Assembly: GCA_018241995.1 (NCBI GenBank)
Contig: JAFECT010000009.1
Coordinates: 399,208 to 463,207 of the forward strand
Direction of reading: 5' to 3'
Origin: Pseudomonadota bacterium
GTDB lineage: Bacteria > Pseudomonadota > Alphaproteobacteria > Caulobacterales > Caulobacteraceae
DNA length: 64,000 bases
Shown: positions 42,346 through 51,959 of the stretch, piece after piece
How the letters are laid out: each line of letters starts with the position of its first letter
Numbering within the stretch: the first letter of the stretch is position 1
The notes under the pieces: generated by a model
What the model saw: only the letters and a program-made list of their open reading frames with translations
Database searches by the model: none
What the model was told of the DNA's origin: nothing
Made by a program: the position numbers and the translations under genes

Positions 42346-43269
42346 TTGGACATCTATCTGCCCATCGCCGAGGTGTCGGTGAACGCGCCGCTTCTGGTGG
42401 CGCTGGGCTGCGTGGTGGGTTTCATCTCCGGCCTGTTCGGCATCGGCGGCGGCTTCCTGATGGCCCCGGTGCTCGTGTTCATGGGCGTGCCCCCGGCCGT
42501 GGCCGTGGCCAGCCAGGCCAACCACGTGGTGGCCTCTTCCGCCTCCAGCGTGATCGCCTACAGCCGCCAGAAGGGCGTCGACTACCGCATGGGCGGGATC
42601 ATGGCCGCGGGCGGGGCGGCCGGCGCCTTCCTGGGCGTGGAGATCTTCCGCATCCTGCGCCTGCTGGGCCAGGCGGACCTGGTGGTGGCGCTGTCCTACC
42701 TGGTGTTCCTGGGCGCCATCGGGGCGCTGATGCTGCTGGAATCCCTGCAGGCCATCGTACGCCGCAGGCGCGGCGTGGTCGTTGCGGCGGCCGCGGAGCG
42801 CAAACGACCCTGGTTCTACGGCCTGCCCTGGCGCATGCGCTTCCCCCGCTCCGGTCTCTACATCAGCGTGATCCCGCCCATCGCGCTGGGGGTCTTCGTC
42901 GGCGTGCTGTCGGCGATCATGGGGGTGGGCGGCGGCTTCATCCTGGTCCCGGCCATGGTCTATGTGCTGCGCATGCGCGCCAGCGTGGTGGTGGGCACCA
43001 GTCTGTTCCAGATCATCGTCACCACCGCCATCACCACCTTCCTGCAGGCCGGCCGCAACCAGACCGTCGACATCGTGCTGGCCAGCTTGCTCCTGTTCGG
43101 AGGGGTGATCGGGGCGCAACTGGGCGCGCGCGTCTCCGGCCGCTTCCGTGCCGATGAGCTCCGCGCCGTCCTGGCCCTGATCGTGCTCCTGGTCGGCCTG
43201 CAGATGGGGCTGCAGCTGTTCGTGCGGCCGCAGGAGGCCTTCGCCTTCGCCCCGGGAGCGGGCAAGTGA
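42346..43269 (+). CDS. TauE/SafE family sulfite exporter-like permease
   Basis: A 307-residue membrane protein with about eight helices. The two-fold GxxGIGGGF (FISGLFGIGGGFLMAP and SAIMGVGGGFILVP) repeat is the TauE/SafE signature. The family exports sulfite or organosulfur anions. The start is TTG at 42346. It is coupled by GTGA to the TIGR02186 gene, a partnership known in alphaproteobacteria. Confidence 0.88.
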   Translation: MDIYLPIAEVSVNAPLLVALGCVVGFISGLFGIGGGFLMAPVLVFMGVPPAVAVASQANHVVASSASSVIAYSRQKGVDYRMGGIMAAGGAAGAFLGVEIFRILRLLGQADLVVALSYLVFLGAIGALMLLESLQAIVRRRRGVVVAAAAERKRPWFYGLPWRMRFPRSGLYISVIPPIALGVFVGVLSAIMGVGGGFILVPAMVYVLRMRASVVVGTSLFQIIVTTAITTFLQAGRNQTVDIVLASLLLFGGVIGAQLGARVSGRFRADELRAVLALIVLLVGLQMGLQLFVRPQEAFAFAPGAGK

Positions 43270-44063
43270 CCCCGGTCGCCGCGCCCCCTCCTGTTGCTTC
43301 GGCCCCGGTCTACCGCACGCCGGACCAGCCCACGGTCTACGCCGCCCTGACCCAGGCCAATGTGCGGGTCTCCACCACCTTCAAGGGCGCGCGCATCGTG
43401 CTCTACGGCGCGGTGTTCAATCCGGACGACAACCCCGCCGACGTGGTGGTCGTGGTGCGCGGCCCGACCCAGCCGGTGCGCCTGGTGCGCAAGGTCAAGG
43501 TCGCCGGCGTCTGGCTGAACAGCCGCCCGGTGCTGTTCGAAGGGGCGCCGGGCTACTACATGGCCGCCTCCACCCGCGAGCTCGGTCAGATCGCCGATTT
43601 CGGCACGCTGAGGCGTCTTTCCATCGGGGTCGATCACCTGAAGCTCGAAGCGCCGGAGGAGCAGCAGGTGGTCAGCCGCTACGGCGTGCCCGACGTGGTG
43701 GTCTCGCGCCTGGCCGGCGATTATCTCGACTGGCGCAACGCCCTGATCCGCCTGAAGCAGAAGGCCAAGCTCTACGACGTGGATGCGCGCGGGGTCAGCT
43801 ACGTCGACCGCAACCACCTGTTCCGCGCCGAGCTGCTCCTGCCCACCGACGCGCCCACCGGCCGCTATGACGTGCAGGTGATGCTGTTCAAGGGCGGGGC
43901 CAAGGTGTCGGAACGCGACCTGACGCTGCGGGTCAAGAAAGTCGGCTTCGAGCGCAGCATCTACAGCTTCGCCCACCGCTCCTCCTGGCTCTACGGCCTG
44001 ATGTCAGTGGCCATCGCCATGCTGTCCGGGTGGGTGGCGTCCAGACTGTTCCGGCGGACCTGA
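43266..44063 (+). CDS. TIGR02186 family membrane-anchored protein
   Basis: A 265-residue protein with a large beta-rich part that probably faces the periplasm (VRVSTTFKGARIVLYGAVFN, DVVVVVRGPTQPVRLVRK, GYYMAASTRELGQIA) and one C-terminal membrane helix (SSWLYGLMSVAIAMLSGWVASRLF). This is the TIGR02186/Alph_Pro_TM family, normally beside a TauE/SafE permease, as here. No classical signal peptide is seen in the first residues after the GTG, which is odd for a protein expected in the periplasm; the start may be misplaced. Confidence 0.82.
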   Translation: MTPVAAPPPVASAPVYRTPDQPTVYAALTQANVRVSTTFKGARIVLYGAVFNPDDNPADVVVVVRGPTQPVRLVRKVKVAGVWLNSRPVLFEGAPGYYMAASTRELGQIADFGTLRRLSIGVDHLKLEAPEEQQVVSRYGVPDVVVSRLAGDYLDWRNALIRLKQKAKLYDVDARGVSYVDRNHLFRAELLLPTDAPTGRYDVQVMLFKGGAKVSERDLTLRVKKVGFERSIYSFAHRSSWLYGLMSVAIAMLSGWVASRLFRRT

Positions 44064-44067
44064 TCCC

Positions 44068-44739
44068 TCACTGATCGTGGCAGGGGATGTCGAAGTTCGG
44101 CATCGGGGTGTTGGCGCAGCGGTGCACGGGCGCCGCGCCCATCGGTTTGCGGCGATCCTCCTGGGCGGCGGCGGCGCGGGCCCAGTCGCCGTGCGGGTCC
44201 TTCAGCTTCTCGTGCTTGCCGAAGCCCGCGGGGCCGTCGGCCGGGTCGGGCTTGTACTTGGCCATGCGGTCGATGCAGCGGGCCTTTTCCTGGGTGTTCA
44301 TCTTGTCGAGCTCGCCATTGGCGCAGGCGTCGCGCACGCGCAGCGAGCGCCAGGTGCTTGGGCGCACGTCCATGTCGCGCGTGGACGGCGCCGGCGCGGT
44401 CCACTCGGGCTGATAGATCGGCTCCGGCGGGGGCGGCGAGCCCGACGGCGGAGGCGCGGCGGGGCGCAGCACCGGCCGGGGCGGAGGCGATGCCGCCGGC
44501 TGCGGACTTGGCGCTTCGCGCGGCCCGGCCTGCTTGGGCGCAGGAGGATGCGGACGAGGCCTATGGTCCACCAGGGTGACGACAATCTCCGGAGAGTCAG
44601 GCGTCGCGCGCGTCTCCCGCTCCAGCAGCACCATCGCGCCCAGCAGCGCCGCATTGACCAGCACCGCCCCGCCGACGGCCGGCGCATGCCGGCGCAGCCA
44701 TGCCGCCGGAAGCCTCAGCTCCAGGCGCATCGCCGCCAT
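44068..44739 (-). CDS. Proline-rich single-span membrane protein
   Basis: A 223-residue protein with one N-terminal membrane helix (GGAVLVNAALLGAMVLLE), a 65-residue Pro-rich spacer (PAPKQAGPREAPSPQPAASP...) and a C-terminal periplasmic part with five cysteines (RDACANGELD, RCIDRM, HRCANTP, DIPCHDQ). The layout recalls TonB-type proteins but no TonB C-terminal motif is present. A second ATG at 44730 is possible. Its role is unknown. Confidence 0.7.
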   Translation of the reverse strand: MAAMRLELRLPAAWLRRHAPAVGGAVLVNAALLGAMVLLERETRATPDSPEIVVTLVDHRPRPHPPAPKQAGPREAPSPQPAASPPPRPVLRPAAPPPSGSPPPPEPIYQPEWTAPAPSTRDMDVRPSTWRSLRVRDACANGELDKMNTQEKARCIDRMAKYKPDPADGPAGFGKHEKLKDPHGDWARAAAAQEDRRKPMGAAPVHRCANTPMPNFDIPCHDQ

Positions 44740-44862
44740 CGCTCCAGCCCCTGACGCCATGCGCCGTTTCAGCCCCGTTCAACGCCGACGGCAAGCGAAC
44801 ACTGGTTTGCGGCCACGGTAGGGCCGGGAAGTGTCGGCAATGGCGACGCTTGAAGGCGGTTC

Positions 44863-45591
44863 TCAGTCGCCGATCAGGCTGGGCCAGGCCAGGGCGTGCA
44901 CGCGGCCTCGGCCGAGCGCGCAGGCGACCGGCTCGCGGGCGAACAGGCCGTCGAAGGCGCGGTCGCGCACGTTCAGGCCCCCGGCATAGGCGCCGAAGGC
45001 CGGCAGGATCAGGCGCTCGCCGTCGGTGACGAAGCAGCGGCTGCGTACCGACCGGGCGTGGGAGACCACCTTGGCGGCGGGGTGCAGGTGCCCGGCCACC
45101 TCGCCGGGCGCATGGCCGTCCGAGGGTTCGTGGGTGAGCAGGAGGCCGTCGAGCTCCAGCGTCGCGACCACCTCGCCGGGCAGGGCGCGGGGGCCGTCCG
45201 CATCGTGGTTGCCCACCACCCAGATCAGGCGGCGCCCTGTGGCCAGGGCGACCAGCAGGGCCGCGTCCTGCGGATCCAGTCGGCTCTCCGCCTCGCCGTC
45301 ATGGAAGCTGTCGCCCAGGAACACCAGGATGTCCGGCGCGGTCTGCTCGACCTCGGCCTTGATGCGGTAAAGGGTGTCGCGCGTGTCGTAGGGCGGCAAG
45401 AGCTGGCCCCGCACGCCGTAGGCCGAGCCCTTCTCGAAGTGCAGGTCGGCCACGATCAGGGCGCGAGACGCGATCAGCCAGGCCGCGCCGGAGGTGCGCA
45501 GGGTGACCCGCGCGCCCGCCACGCGCGCATGCAGCCCCCCGCAGGAGGAGCGGCGCATGGCGATCTTGAACCCGGCGTCGGCGACGCTCAC
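44863..45591 (-). CDS. pdeM: Ligase-associated DNA damage response endonuclease PdeM
   Basis: A 242-residue calcineurin-like metallophosphoesterase. VADLHFEKGSAYG, FLGDSFHDGEAES, VVGNHDADG and GHLHPAAKV carry the metal ligands, in the arrangement of PdeM. It is coupled by GTGA to the large helicase gene upstream, the usual partner. The DNA ligase and exonuclease that normally complete this system are not in the window. Confidence 0.9.
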   Translation of the reverse strand: MSVADAGFKIAMRRSSCGGLHARVAGARVTLRTSGAAWLIASRALIVADLHFEKGSAYGVRGQLLPPYDTRDTLYRIKAEVEQTAPDILVFLGDSFHDGEAESRLDPQDAALLVALATGRRLIWVVGNHDADGPRALPGEVVATLELDGLLLTHEPSDGHAPGEVAGHLHPAAKVVSHARSVRSRCFVTDGERLILPAFGAYAGGLNVRDRAFDGLFAREPVACALGRGRVHALAWPSLIGD

Positions 45592-48044
45592 GCGTAATCC
45601 TCTTCCAACGCCTCGGAGATCAGCTCCTGGGCGTTCTCTTCCAGAATGGCCTCACGCGCGGCGCCGAAGACGGGCTCACGGCCGATCTCGAGCAGCACGG
45701 GCACGGCGAAGGGGGAGACGCGGCTGAGTTCGACGTGCCGGATCCGCCCCTTGATCCGCCCAAGAAGCCGCGCCAGCCGCGAAACGTCCAGTTGACCAGT
45801 CGCCGCATCCGCACGCGCACATCGCAACAGCAGGTGGTCGGGCTGGTGGCGGCGCAGCACGTCGTAGATCAGGTCGGTGGAGAAGGTGACCTGCCGCCCG
45901 GTCTTCTCCTGCCCCGGAAAGCGCCGCTCGATCAGGCCGGAAAGCTCAGCGCACTGGCGGAAGGCCCGCTTCATCAGGATGCTCTCGTCGAGCCAGGCCT
46001 CCAGGTCGTCGCCCAGCATGTCCTCATAGAAAAGCTCGTCCAGGTCCAGGTCGCCGATCGGCTTCATGGCCCAGAGCGCCAGCGCATAGTCGTTGGCCAC
46101 GAAGCCCAGGGGCTGGCGCCCGGCCCGCTCCAGCCTGCGCGCCAGGAGCTGGCACAGGGTGCCGTGGCTGATGCGCCCGTCGAAGGGGTAGCAGACGATG
46201 TAGTGGCGCTGGCCGCGCTGGAAGGTCTCGACCAGCATCTCGTCCTCGGACGGGATCACCGAGCGGCGGCGCTGGATCTCCAGCCATTCGCAGACGTCGT
46301 GGGCCAGCCTCGGCCACCCCCTCGGGTCGGCGATCATGCGGCGCACGCGCTTGGCCAGGTAGGTCGAGAGCGCGAACTTCGATCCGCCCCAGCTGGGCAC
46401 GCGTGGCTCCGCGCCCGGCGGGGCGTGGGTGACGAAGGCGTCGAGCCCGTCCACCCCCTCGAAGCGCCAGACCTGGCCCGCGAAGATGAAGGTGTCGCCC
46501 GCCGTCAGCTGCTCGATGAAGCTCTCCTCCATCTCGCCGATCTTGCGCCCGCCCCGCGCCCGGCCTGAGCCCAGCCGGATGGCCAGCATCGGTATGTCGA
46601 CGATGGCGCCCACGTTCAGGCGGTGGCGCTGAGCCATCTGCGGGTTGCGCACGCGCCAAAGGCCGTCGCGGCCCTTCACGATGCGCTTGAACCGGTCGTA
46701 GGTCTTCAGCGCATAGCCGCCGGTCGAGACGAAATCGACCACCCGGTCGAAGTCCTCCCGCGACAGGTTGCGGTACGGCGCGGCGGTCAGAACCTCCGCA
46801 TACAGATCATCGGCGGCGAAGGCCTCGCCGCAGGCGACGCCCATGACGTGCTGGGCCAGGATGTCCTGGGCCCCGACGCGCTCCGGATCGCCGTCCAGGT
46901 CGTTGGCGGCCACCGCCTCCTTCGCCGCCTCGCATTCCAGCACCTCGAAGCGGTGGGCGGGCACCAGGATGGCGTGCGACGGCTCGTCCAGCCGGTGGTT
47001 GGCGCGGCCGATGCGCTGGATCAGGCGGGCGGAGCCCTTGGGCGCGGCCAGCTGGATCACCAGGTCCACCGCCCCCCAATCGATGCCGAGGTCGAGCGTG
47101 GAGGTGCAGACCACCGCGCGCAGTTCGCCCCGCGCCATGGCCGCTTCGACCTTGCGCCTCTGCTCCGCCGCGAGCGAGCCGTGGTGCAGGGCGATGGGCA
47201 GGCCCTCGTCGTTGATCTCCCACAGCTTCTGGAACGCCATCTCGGCCTGGAAGCGGGTGTTGACGAAGATGAGGGCCGTCTTGGCCCCTTTGATCGCCTC
47301 ATAGACGTCTGGCATGGCGTGCTGGGCGGTCCAGCCGGACCAGGGCACGGTCTGGTTGGCGATCATCACGTCCACCACGGGCGGCGCGCCGGGGTCGCCC
47401 ATGACCAGCTCAGCCATGCCCGGCTGCGGCGCCAGCCAGCGCCGCAGCATGTCCGGGTCGTTGACGGTGGCCGACAGCCCCGTGCGCCGCATCATCGGGG
47501 CGAACTCGGACAGCCGCGCCAGGCCCAGATTGAGCAGGTCGCCGCGCTTGGAGCCGTGGATGGCGTGGATCTCGTCGATGATCACCGCGCGCAGGTCTGA
47601 GAACCAGTCGCGCGCGCCCTCCCAGGCGCAGAACAGGGCCAGCTGTTCGGGCGTGGTCAGGAGGATGTCGGGCGGCGCCACCTTCTGCCGCTGGCGCTTG
47701 GCCACGGAGGTGTCGCCGGTGCGGGTCTCGACCCGGATATCCAGCCCCATCTCGGCCACCGGCGCATAGAGGTTGCGCTCCACGTCCACCGCCAGGGCCT
47801 TCAGCGGCGAAAGGTAGAGGGTGTGCACGCCCGGCCGCCGGTTGGGGACGCCGCGCTCGGAAAGCTCGATCAGGCTCGGCAGGAACCCCGCCAGGGTCTT
47901 GCCGCCGCCGGTGGGCGCGATCAGCAGGGCGTCGCGGCCCGCAAGGCCCTGCGCGACCATCTCCAGCTGATGCCGGCGCGGCCGCCAGCCGCGCGAGGCG
48001 AACCAGGCGTCGAAGCGCGGGGGAAGGGCGAGGGCGGTCGGCAT
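45588..48044 (-). CDS. Ligase-associated DNA damage response DEXH helicase (Lhr-like)
   Basis: An 818-residue superfamily-2 helicase. Motif I is LIAPTGGGKTLAGFLP, Ia LYLSPLKALAVD, II VIIDEIHAI, III GLSATV, with later VICTSTLDLGIDWG and LIQRIGRANHR motifs (V and VI). The C-terminal 350 residues form the Lhr-type winged-helix and core. The length and adjacent PdeM mark it as the ligase-associated helicase rather than full-length Lhr. It acts in DNA repair with a non-replicative ligase. Confidence 0.92.
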   Translation of the reverse strand: MPTALALPPRFDAWFASRGWRPRRHQLEMVAQGLAGRDALLIAPTGGGKTLAGFLPSLIELSERGVPNRRPGVHTLYLSPLKALAVDVERNLYAPVAEMGLDIRVETRTGDTSVAKRQRQKVAPPDILLTTPEQLALFCAWEGARDWFSDLRAVIIDEIHAIHGSKRGDLLNLGLARLSEFAPMMRRTGLSATVNDPDMLRRWLAPQPGMAELVMGDPGAPPVVDVMIANQTVPWSGWTAQHAMPDVYEAIKGAKTALIFVNTRFQAEMAFQKLWEINDEGLPIALHHGSLAAEQRRKVEAAMARGELRAVVCTSTLDLGIDWGAVDLVIQLAAPKGSARLIQRIGRANHRLDEPSHAILVPAHRFEVLECEAAKEAVAANDLDGDPERVGAQDILAQHVMGVACGEAFAADDLYAEVLTAAPYRNLSREDFDRVVDFVSTGGYALKTYDRFKRIVKGRDGLWRVRNPQMAQRHRLNVGAIVDIPMLAIRLGSGRARGGRKIGEMEESFIEQLTAGDTFIFAGQVWRFEGVDGLDAFVTHAPPGAEPRVPSWGGSKFALSTYLAKRVRRMIADPRGWPRLAHDVCEWLEIQRRRSVIPSEDEMLVETFQRGQRHYIVCYPFDGRISHGTLCQLLARRLERAGRQPLGFVANDYALALWAMKPIGDLDLDELFYEDMLGDDLEAWLDESILMKRAFRQCAELSGLIERRFPGQEKTGRQVTFSTDLIYDVLRRHQPDHLLLRCARADAATGQLDVSRLARLLGRIKGRIRHVELSRVSPFAVPVLLEIGREPVFGAAREAILEENAQELISEALEEDYA

Positions 48045-48102
48045 CGGCCCTCACGCCTCTAGCATGTTCTCGTTACGTTTCCAGTGGGGCGTTGGAACGC
48101 GC

Positions 48103-48867
48103 TCAGGCGCGGACCAGGGTGGTGGTGCGCGAGCCCATCTCGCGCCACAGGTTGGTTTCCCCGCCCGCGGCCTCGGCGAAATCGGCGTTCAGCCGGGTCT
48201 CCGTCTCGATCCAGAAGCGGGCGAAGGCCTGCTGCTTCTCCGGGGGGACGGTCTTGGCCAGGGCCTTCAGGCTGGCCAGGTTCTCGTATCGGGTGGAGGT
48301 GACCTTCAGCCCCGCGCCCTTCGCCAGGGCCTCGACTTCCGCCGCCGCGGCCGGCCGCTGGTGCCAGCTCTCCCGCCCAAGCCTGGCCCAAAGCCGCCCG
48401 CCCAGATTGCCCAGGTGCTCCTTCAGCGGTCCGACCCAGGCCCCGGGCGTGTTCAGGTCCAGCTTCTGGCGGAAGTGGCCGTCGTCATAGTTCAGATAGA
48501 ACACCCCGCCGGGCGCCAGGCAGCGCGCCGCGTGGGCGAAATAGGCCGGTCGGTCATAGACCTGGGCCAGCACCGAGAAGCTGACGATCACATCGGCCTG
48601 CACGGCCAGGGTCGCGATGGCGTCGCCGGCATGGACCTCGGCCTTCAAACCCTGCAGCCGCTCCTCGAGCCGCCGGACCGAGGGCGCGTGCGGCTCGTAG
48701 CAGACCAGGCGGAAATCGGGCCGCTCGCGCAGGATCTCCGGCCAGTCGCCGCCGGTCCCCGCGCCATAGTCGAAGATGGTCAGAGGCCCCGGCCGGGCCA
48801 TGATCTCGGCCACGATCCGCGCCTTGGCCGCATTGCCGAACCAGTAGAGCCGCCCACTCGCCGCCAT
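48103..48867 (-). CDS. Class I SAM-dependent methyltransferase
   Basis: A 254-residue protein from the ATG at 48867, which follows GGAGG. The SAM loop is IFDYGAGTGGDWPEI, with an acidic CYEPHAPS second strand and VIVSFSVLAQVYD as motif III-IV. The C-terminal third is helical (KALAKTVPPEKQQAFARFWIE). The substrate is unknown. It is separated from the helicase gene by 58 bases and is divergent from the DinG-like gene. Confidence 0.82.
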   Translation of the reverse strand: MAASGRLYWFGNAAKARIVAEIMARPGPLTIFDYGAGTGGDWPEILRERPDFRLVCYEPHAPSVRRLEERLQGLKAEVHAGDAIATLAVQADVIVSFSVLAQVYDRPAYFAHAARCLAPGGVFYLNYDDGHFRQKLDLNTPGAWVGPLKEHLGNLGGRLWARLGRESWHQRPAAAAEVEALAKGAGLKVTSTRYENLASLKALAKTVPPEKQQAFARFWIETETRLNADFAEAAGGETNLWREMGSRTTTLVRA

Positions 48868-49070
48868 GGAGCCTCCGTGCGCCGCCTGTTTGGTAGCGCC
48901 GTGCGGGCGGAAGCGCAAAGGCCCTCCCGGTTCCGAGGGCTGCGCGCCAACTGCCCCCTCTCCCCGCTGCCGTGGAGAGGGGGAGCAGACAGCGTGAGCA
49001 ATCCGCGATCATTCATCGCAACCCGATGTTCCCGTTCCGTTTCGGCCGGCAAAGCGCTATCTGAGGCCCC

Positions 49071-51950
49071 GTGAGTCCCGACGATCCATCCCACTTCCTC
49101 GCCCAGAGCGAGACCGACCGCGAGGCCGACGGCGACACTCCGCATGCGGTCGCCCTCGACCTGCCGCCGGCCCTGGCCGTGCCGCCGGGGGCTGGGGCCG
49201 TGGCGGACGAGGCCGGGGCGCGCGCCCTGCCGCGCTCGGCGGCGGCCCAGCTGTTCGAGACCGGGCCGGTGATCGTGGCGCACGCCAGCCTGTCGGCGCG
49301 GCGCCTGGGCCTGACGCCGCCGCCGCGTTCGGCGCATCTGCTGGACGCCTTGGAGCTGTTCGCCTTCGTGCGGCCGGCCAGGTTCTGCGCCCCCTCGGCC
49401 GCCGGCCTGGCCCTGGCCCTGGGGTTCCCTGAGCCGGTCGGCGCGGAGGCCCAGGCCGCGGCGCTGCGCCAGGCCTGCCAAGTCTTGCTGGATGAACTGG
49501 TCGAGCACCCGGTGCCGAGCCGCGAGGAGGCCCTGCAAGTCGCCGAGACCCTGGGCCGCGCGGGCTGGAGCTGGGCGGCGCGGGTCGCCGGGGCCCTGCG
49601 CTCGCGGCCGATGCTGGAGCGCCGCCAGCGCGGCTCGGGCCTGGACGCCTGGAACCGCCTCGCCGAATGGGAGGATCAGGCCCCGACCGGCGAGCCCGGC
49701 TCCCAGCCCATCAGCGAGGACGACGCCCGCGCCCGGCTCTCGACCCTGCTCGGCCGCGCCGGGCTGGACGAAGCGCGCCCGTCACAGGCAGAGTTCGCAG
49801 GGCTGGTCGCCCACGCCTTCCAGCCCCGCGACAAGGAGGGCCAGCCGCGCGTCCTGCTGGCCGAGGCCGGCACCGGCGTCGGCAAGACCCTGGGTTACCT
49901 GGCGCCCGCCTCCCTGTGGGCCGAGAAGAACGGGCCGGCGGTCTGGGTCTCGACCTACACCCGCGCCCTGCAGCGCCAGATCGACCGCGAGAGCGCCGCC
50001 GTCTTCCCCGACCCTGAGGTCCGCGCCAGGAAGGCCGTGGTCCGCAAGGGGCGCGAGAACTACCTCTGCCTGCTGAACTTCCAGGACATGGCCCAGGGTT
50101 CCGCGCTCGGGACCAGTGACACCGTCGGCGTCGGCCTGACCGCGCGCTGGATCGGGGCCACCCGCGACGGCGACATGACCGGCGGCGACTTCCCGGCCTG
50201 GCTGCCGACGCTCTACGCCATCGGAGCCCAGGCCCAGGCCTCGGCCGCCAACCTGGTGGACCGGCGCGGCGAGTGCGTGCACGCGGGGTGTCCGCACTAC
50301 CGCCTGTGTTTCGTGGAGAAGGCCATCCGCGCCTCGCGCCGCGCCGACCTGGTCATCGCCAACCACGCCCTGGTCCTGACCCAGGCCGCCTTTGACGGCG
50401 CCCGCGCCGCGCGGGGCCTGAAGACCGATTCCGAGACCACGGCCTTGAAGCGCGTGGTGTTCGACGAGGGCCACCACCTGTTCGACGCGGCGGACTCGGC
50501 CTTTTCCGCCTGCCTGTCGGGCCAGGAGGCGGCGGAGCTGCGCCGCTGGATCCGCGGGCCTGAGGGCCGTGGCAGACGCGGAAGAGGCCTCGAACAACGC
50601 CTGGGCGAGCTGGTCGGCGACCGCGAGGACGCGGCCAAGGCGCTGAACGATGTGCTGAAGGCCGCCGCCCAACTGCCGGGCGAGGGCTGGTCCGGCCGCA
50701 TCGCCCCACCGTCGGGCGAGATCAATCCCATCGGGCCGATCGAGCATTTCCTGGCCGCCGCGCTCGAACAGCTGCGCGCCCGCGCCGACCCCAAGGCCGG
50801 GGAGCTGGGCATGGAATGCGCGGCCAAGCCCGCCGCCGAGGCGCTGCTGGCCGCAGCCCCCGCCGCCGCGCGCGTGCTGGCCTCGATCGAGGCGCCGCTC
50901 CTGGCCCTGGCCCGCGCCCTTGAGGACCTGCTCGACGACGAGGCGGCGGAGCTGGAGACGGCGTCTCGGGCCAGGATCGAGGGGGCGCTGCGTGGGCTGG
51001 ACCGTCGCGCCCGCATGACCCTGCCGTCCTGGCGCTCCATGCTGCAGGGGCTGGTGGAGGAGCAGGCCGAGCCGGACCCGGACTTCGTGGACTGGATCTC
51101 GGCGGAGATGATGTTCGGCCGGGTGGTGGACGCGGCGCTCAGACGCCACTGGGTCGACCCCACCATCCCGCTGGAGGCCGCCGTGATCGCGCCGGCCCAC
51201 GGCGTGCTGGTGACCAGCGCCACCCTGACCGACCCGGCCCTGGACGACCCGTTCGAGCTGGCCCGCCTGCGCTCCGGCGCCGCGCGCCTGCCCGAGCCGC
51301 CGCGGACCGCCAAGGTGGACTCGCCTTTCGACTATGCCTCCCAGGCCCGCGTCTTCGTGGTGACGGACATCGCCCGCGACGACCCCCGCCAGATCGCCGC
51401 CGCCATGCGCGAGCTGTTCATCGCCTCGGGCGGCGGGGCGCTGGGCCTGTTCACCGCTATCCGGCGTCTGCGCGCGGTCTATGAGCTCTTGGGCGCGCCG
51501 CTCGCCAAGGCCGGGCTGTCGCTCTACGCCCAGCACGTCGATCCGCTGGAGGTCGGCGCCCTGGTCGATGTGTTCCGGGCGGAGGAGCACTCCTGCCTGC
51601 TCGGCACCGATGCGGTGCGCGACGGGGTGGACGTGCCGGGCCGGGCGCTCAGGCTGATCGCCTTCGACCGCGTGCCCTGGCCGCGGCCCGACCTGCTGCA
51701 CAAGGCGCGGCGCATCCGCTTCGGCGGCAAGGGCTATGACGACGCCATCGCGCGCGGGCGCATCGCCCAGGCCTTCGGCCGGCTGATCCGCCGCGCCGAC
51801 GACCGCGGGGCCTTCGTGCTGCTGGACGCCGCCGCCCCCACGCGCCTGTTCGCCAGCCTGCCGGTGGGCGTCGAGGTGCAGCGCGTGGGCCTGGTTGAGG
51901 CGGTCGAGGCGGTTGGCGCGTTCCTTCATCCGGACGCAAAAGCAAGCTAG
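49071..51950 (+). CDS. DinG-like ATP-dependent DNA helicase
   Basis: A 959-residue XPD/DinG-family helicase. Motif I is AGTGVGKTLGYLAPAS, the iron-sulfur cysteines are suggested by ENYLCLLN, GECVHAGCPHYRLCF, motif II is VFDEGHHLFDAADSAF, and the last motifs are RIAQAFGRLIRRADDRG. An N-terminal extension of about 250 residues precedes the helicase core, as in alphaproteobacterial homologues. It probably unwinds DNA during repair. The start is GTG. It is followed by the DUF2125 gene 9 bases later. Confidence 0.88.
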   Translation: MSPDDPSHFLAQSETDREADGDTPHAVALDLPPALAVPPGAGAVADEAGARALPRSAAAQLFETGPVIVAHASLSARRLGLTPPPRSAHLLDALELFAFVRPARFCAPSAAGLALALGFPEPVGAEAQAAALRQACQVLLDELVEHPVPSREEALQVAETLGRAGWSWAARVAGALRSRPMLERRQRGSGLDAWNRLAEWEDQAPTGEPGSQPISEDDARARLSTLLGRAGLDEARPSQAEFAGLVAHAFQPRDKEGQPRVLLAEAGTGVGKTLGYLAPASLWAEKNGPAVWVSTYTRALQRQIDRESAAVFPDPEVRARKAVVRKGRENYLCLLNFQDMAQGSALGTSDTVGVGLTARWIGATRDGDMTGGDFPAWLPTLYAIGAQAQASAANLVDRRGECVHAGCPHYRLCFVEKAIRASRRADLVIANHALVLTQAAFDGARAARGLKTDSETTALKRVVFDEGHHLFDAADSAFSACLSGQEAAELRRWIRGPEGRGRRGRGLEQRLGELVGDREDAAKALNDVLKAAAQLPGEGWSGRIAPPSGEINPIGPIEHFLAAALEQLRARADPKAGELGMECAAKPAAEALLAAAPAAARVLASIEAPLLALARALEDLLDDEAAELETASRARIEGALRGLDRRARMTLPSWRSMLQGLVEEQAEPDPDFVDWISAEMMFGRVVDAALRRHWVDPTIPLEAAVIAPAHGVLVTSATLTDPALDDPFELARLRSGAARLPEPPRTAKVDSPFDYASQARVFVVTDIARDDPRQIAAAMRELFIASGGGALGLFTAIRRLRAVYELLGAPLAKAGLSLYAQHVDPLEVGALVDVFRAEEHSCLLGTDAVRDGVDVPGRALRLIAFDRVPWPRPDLLHKARRIRFGGKGYDDAIARGRIAQAFGRLIRRADDRGAFVLLDAAAPTRLFASLPVGVEVQRVGLVEAVEAVGAFLHPDAKAS

Positions 51951-51959
51951 ACCGCCGCC

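Noticed and set aside
39424..43119. A 1231-codon open frame antisense to podJ
   Set aside because: The residue mix (His, Gly, Val, Ala, Asp rich) is that of a high-GC shadow, and podJ on the other strand has clear domains.
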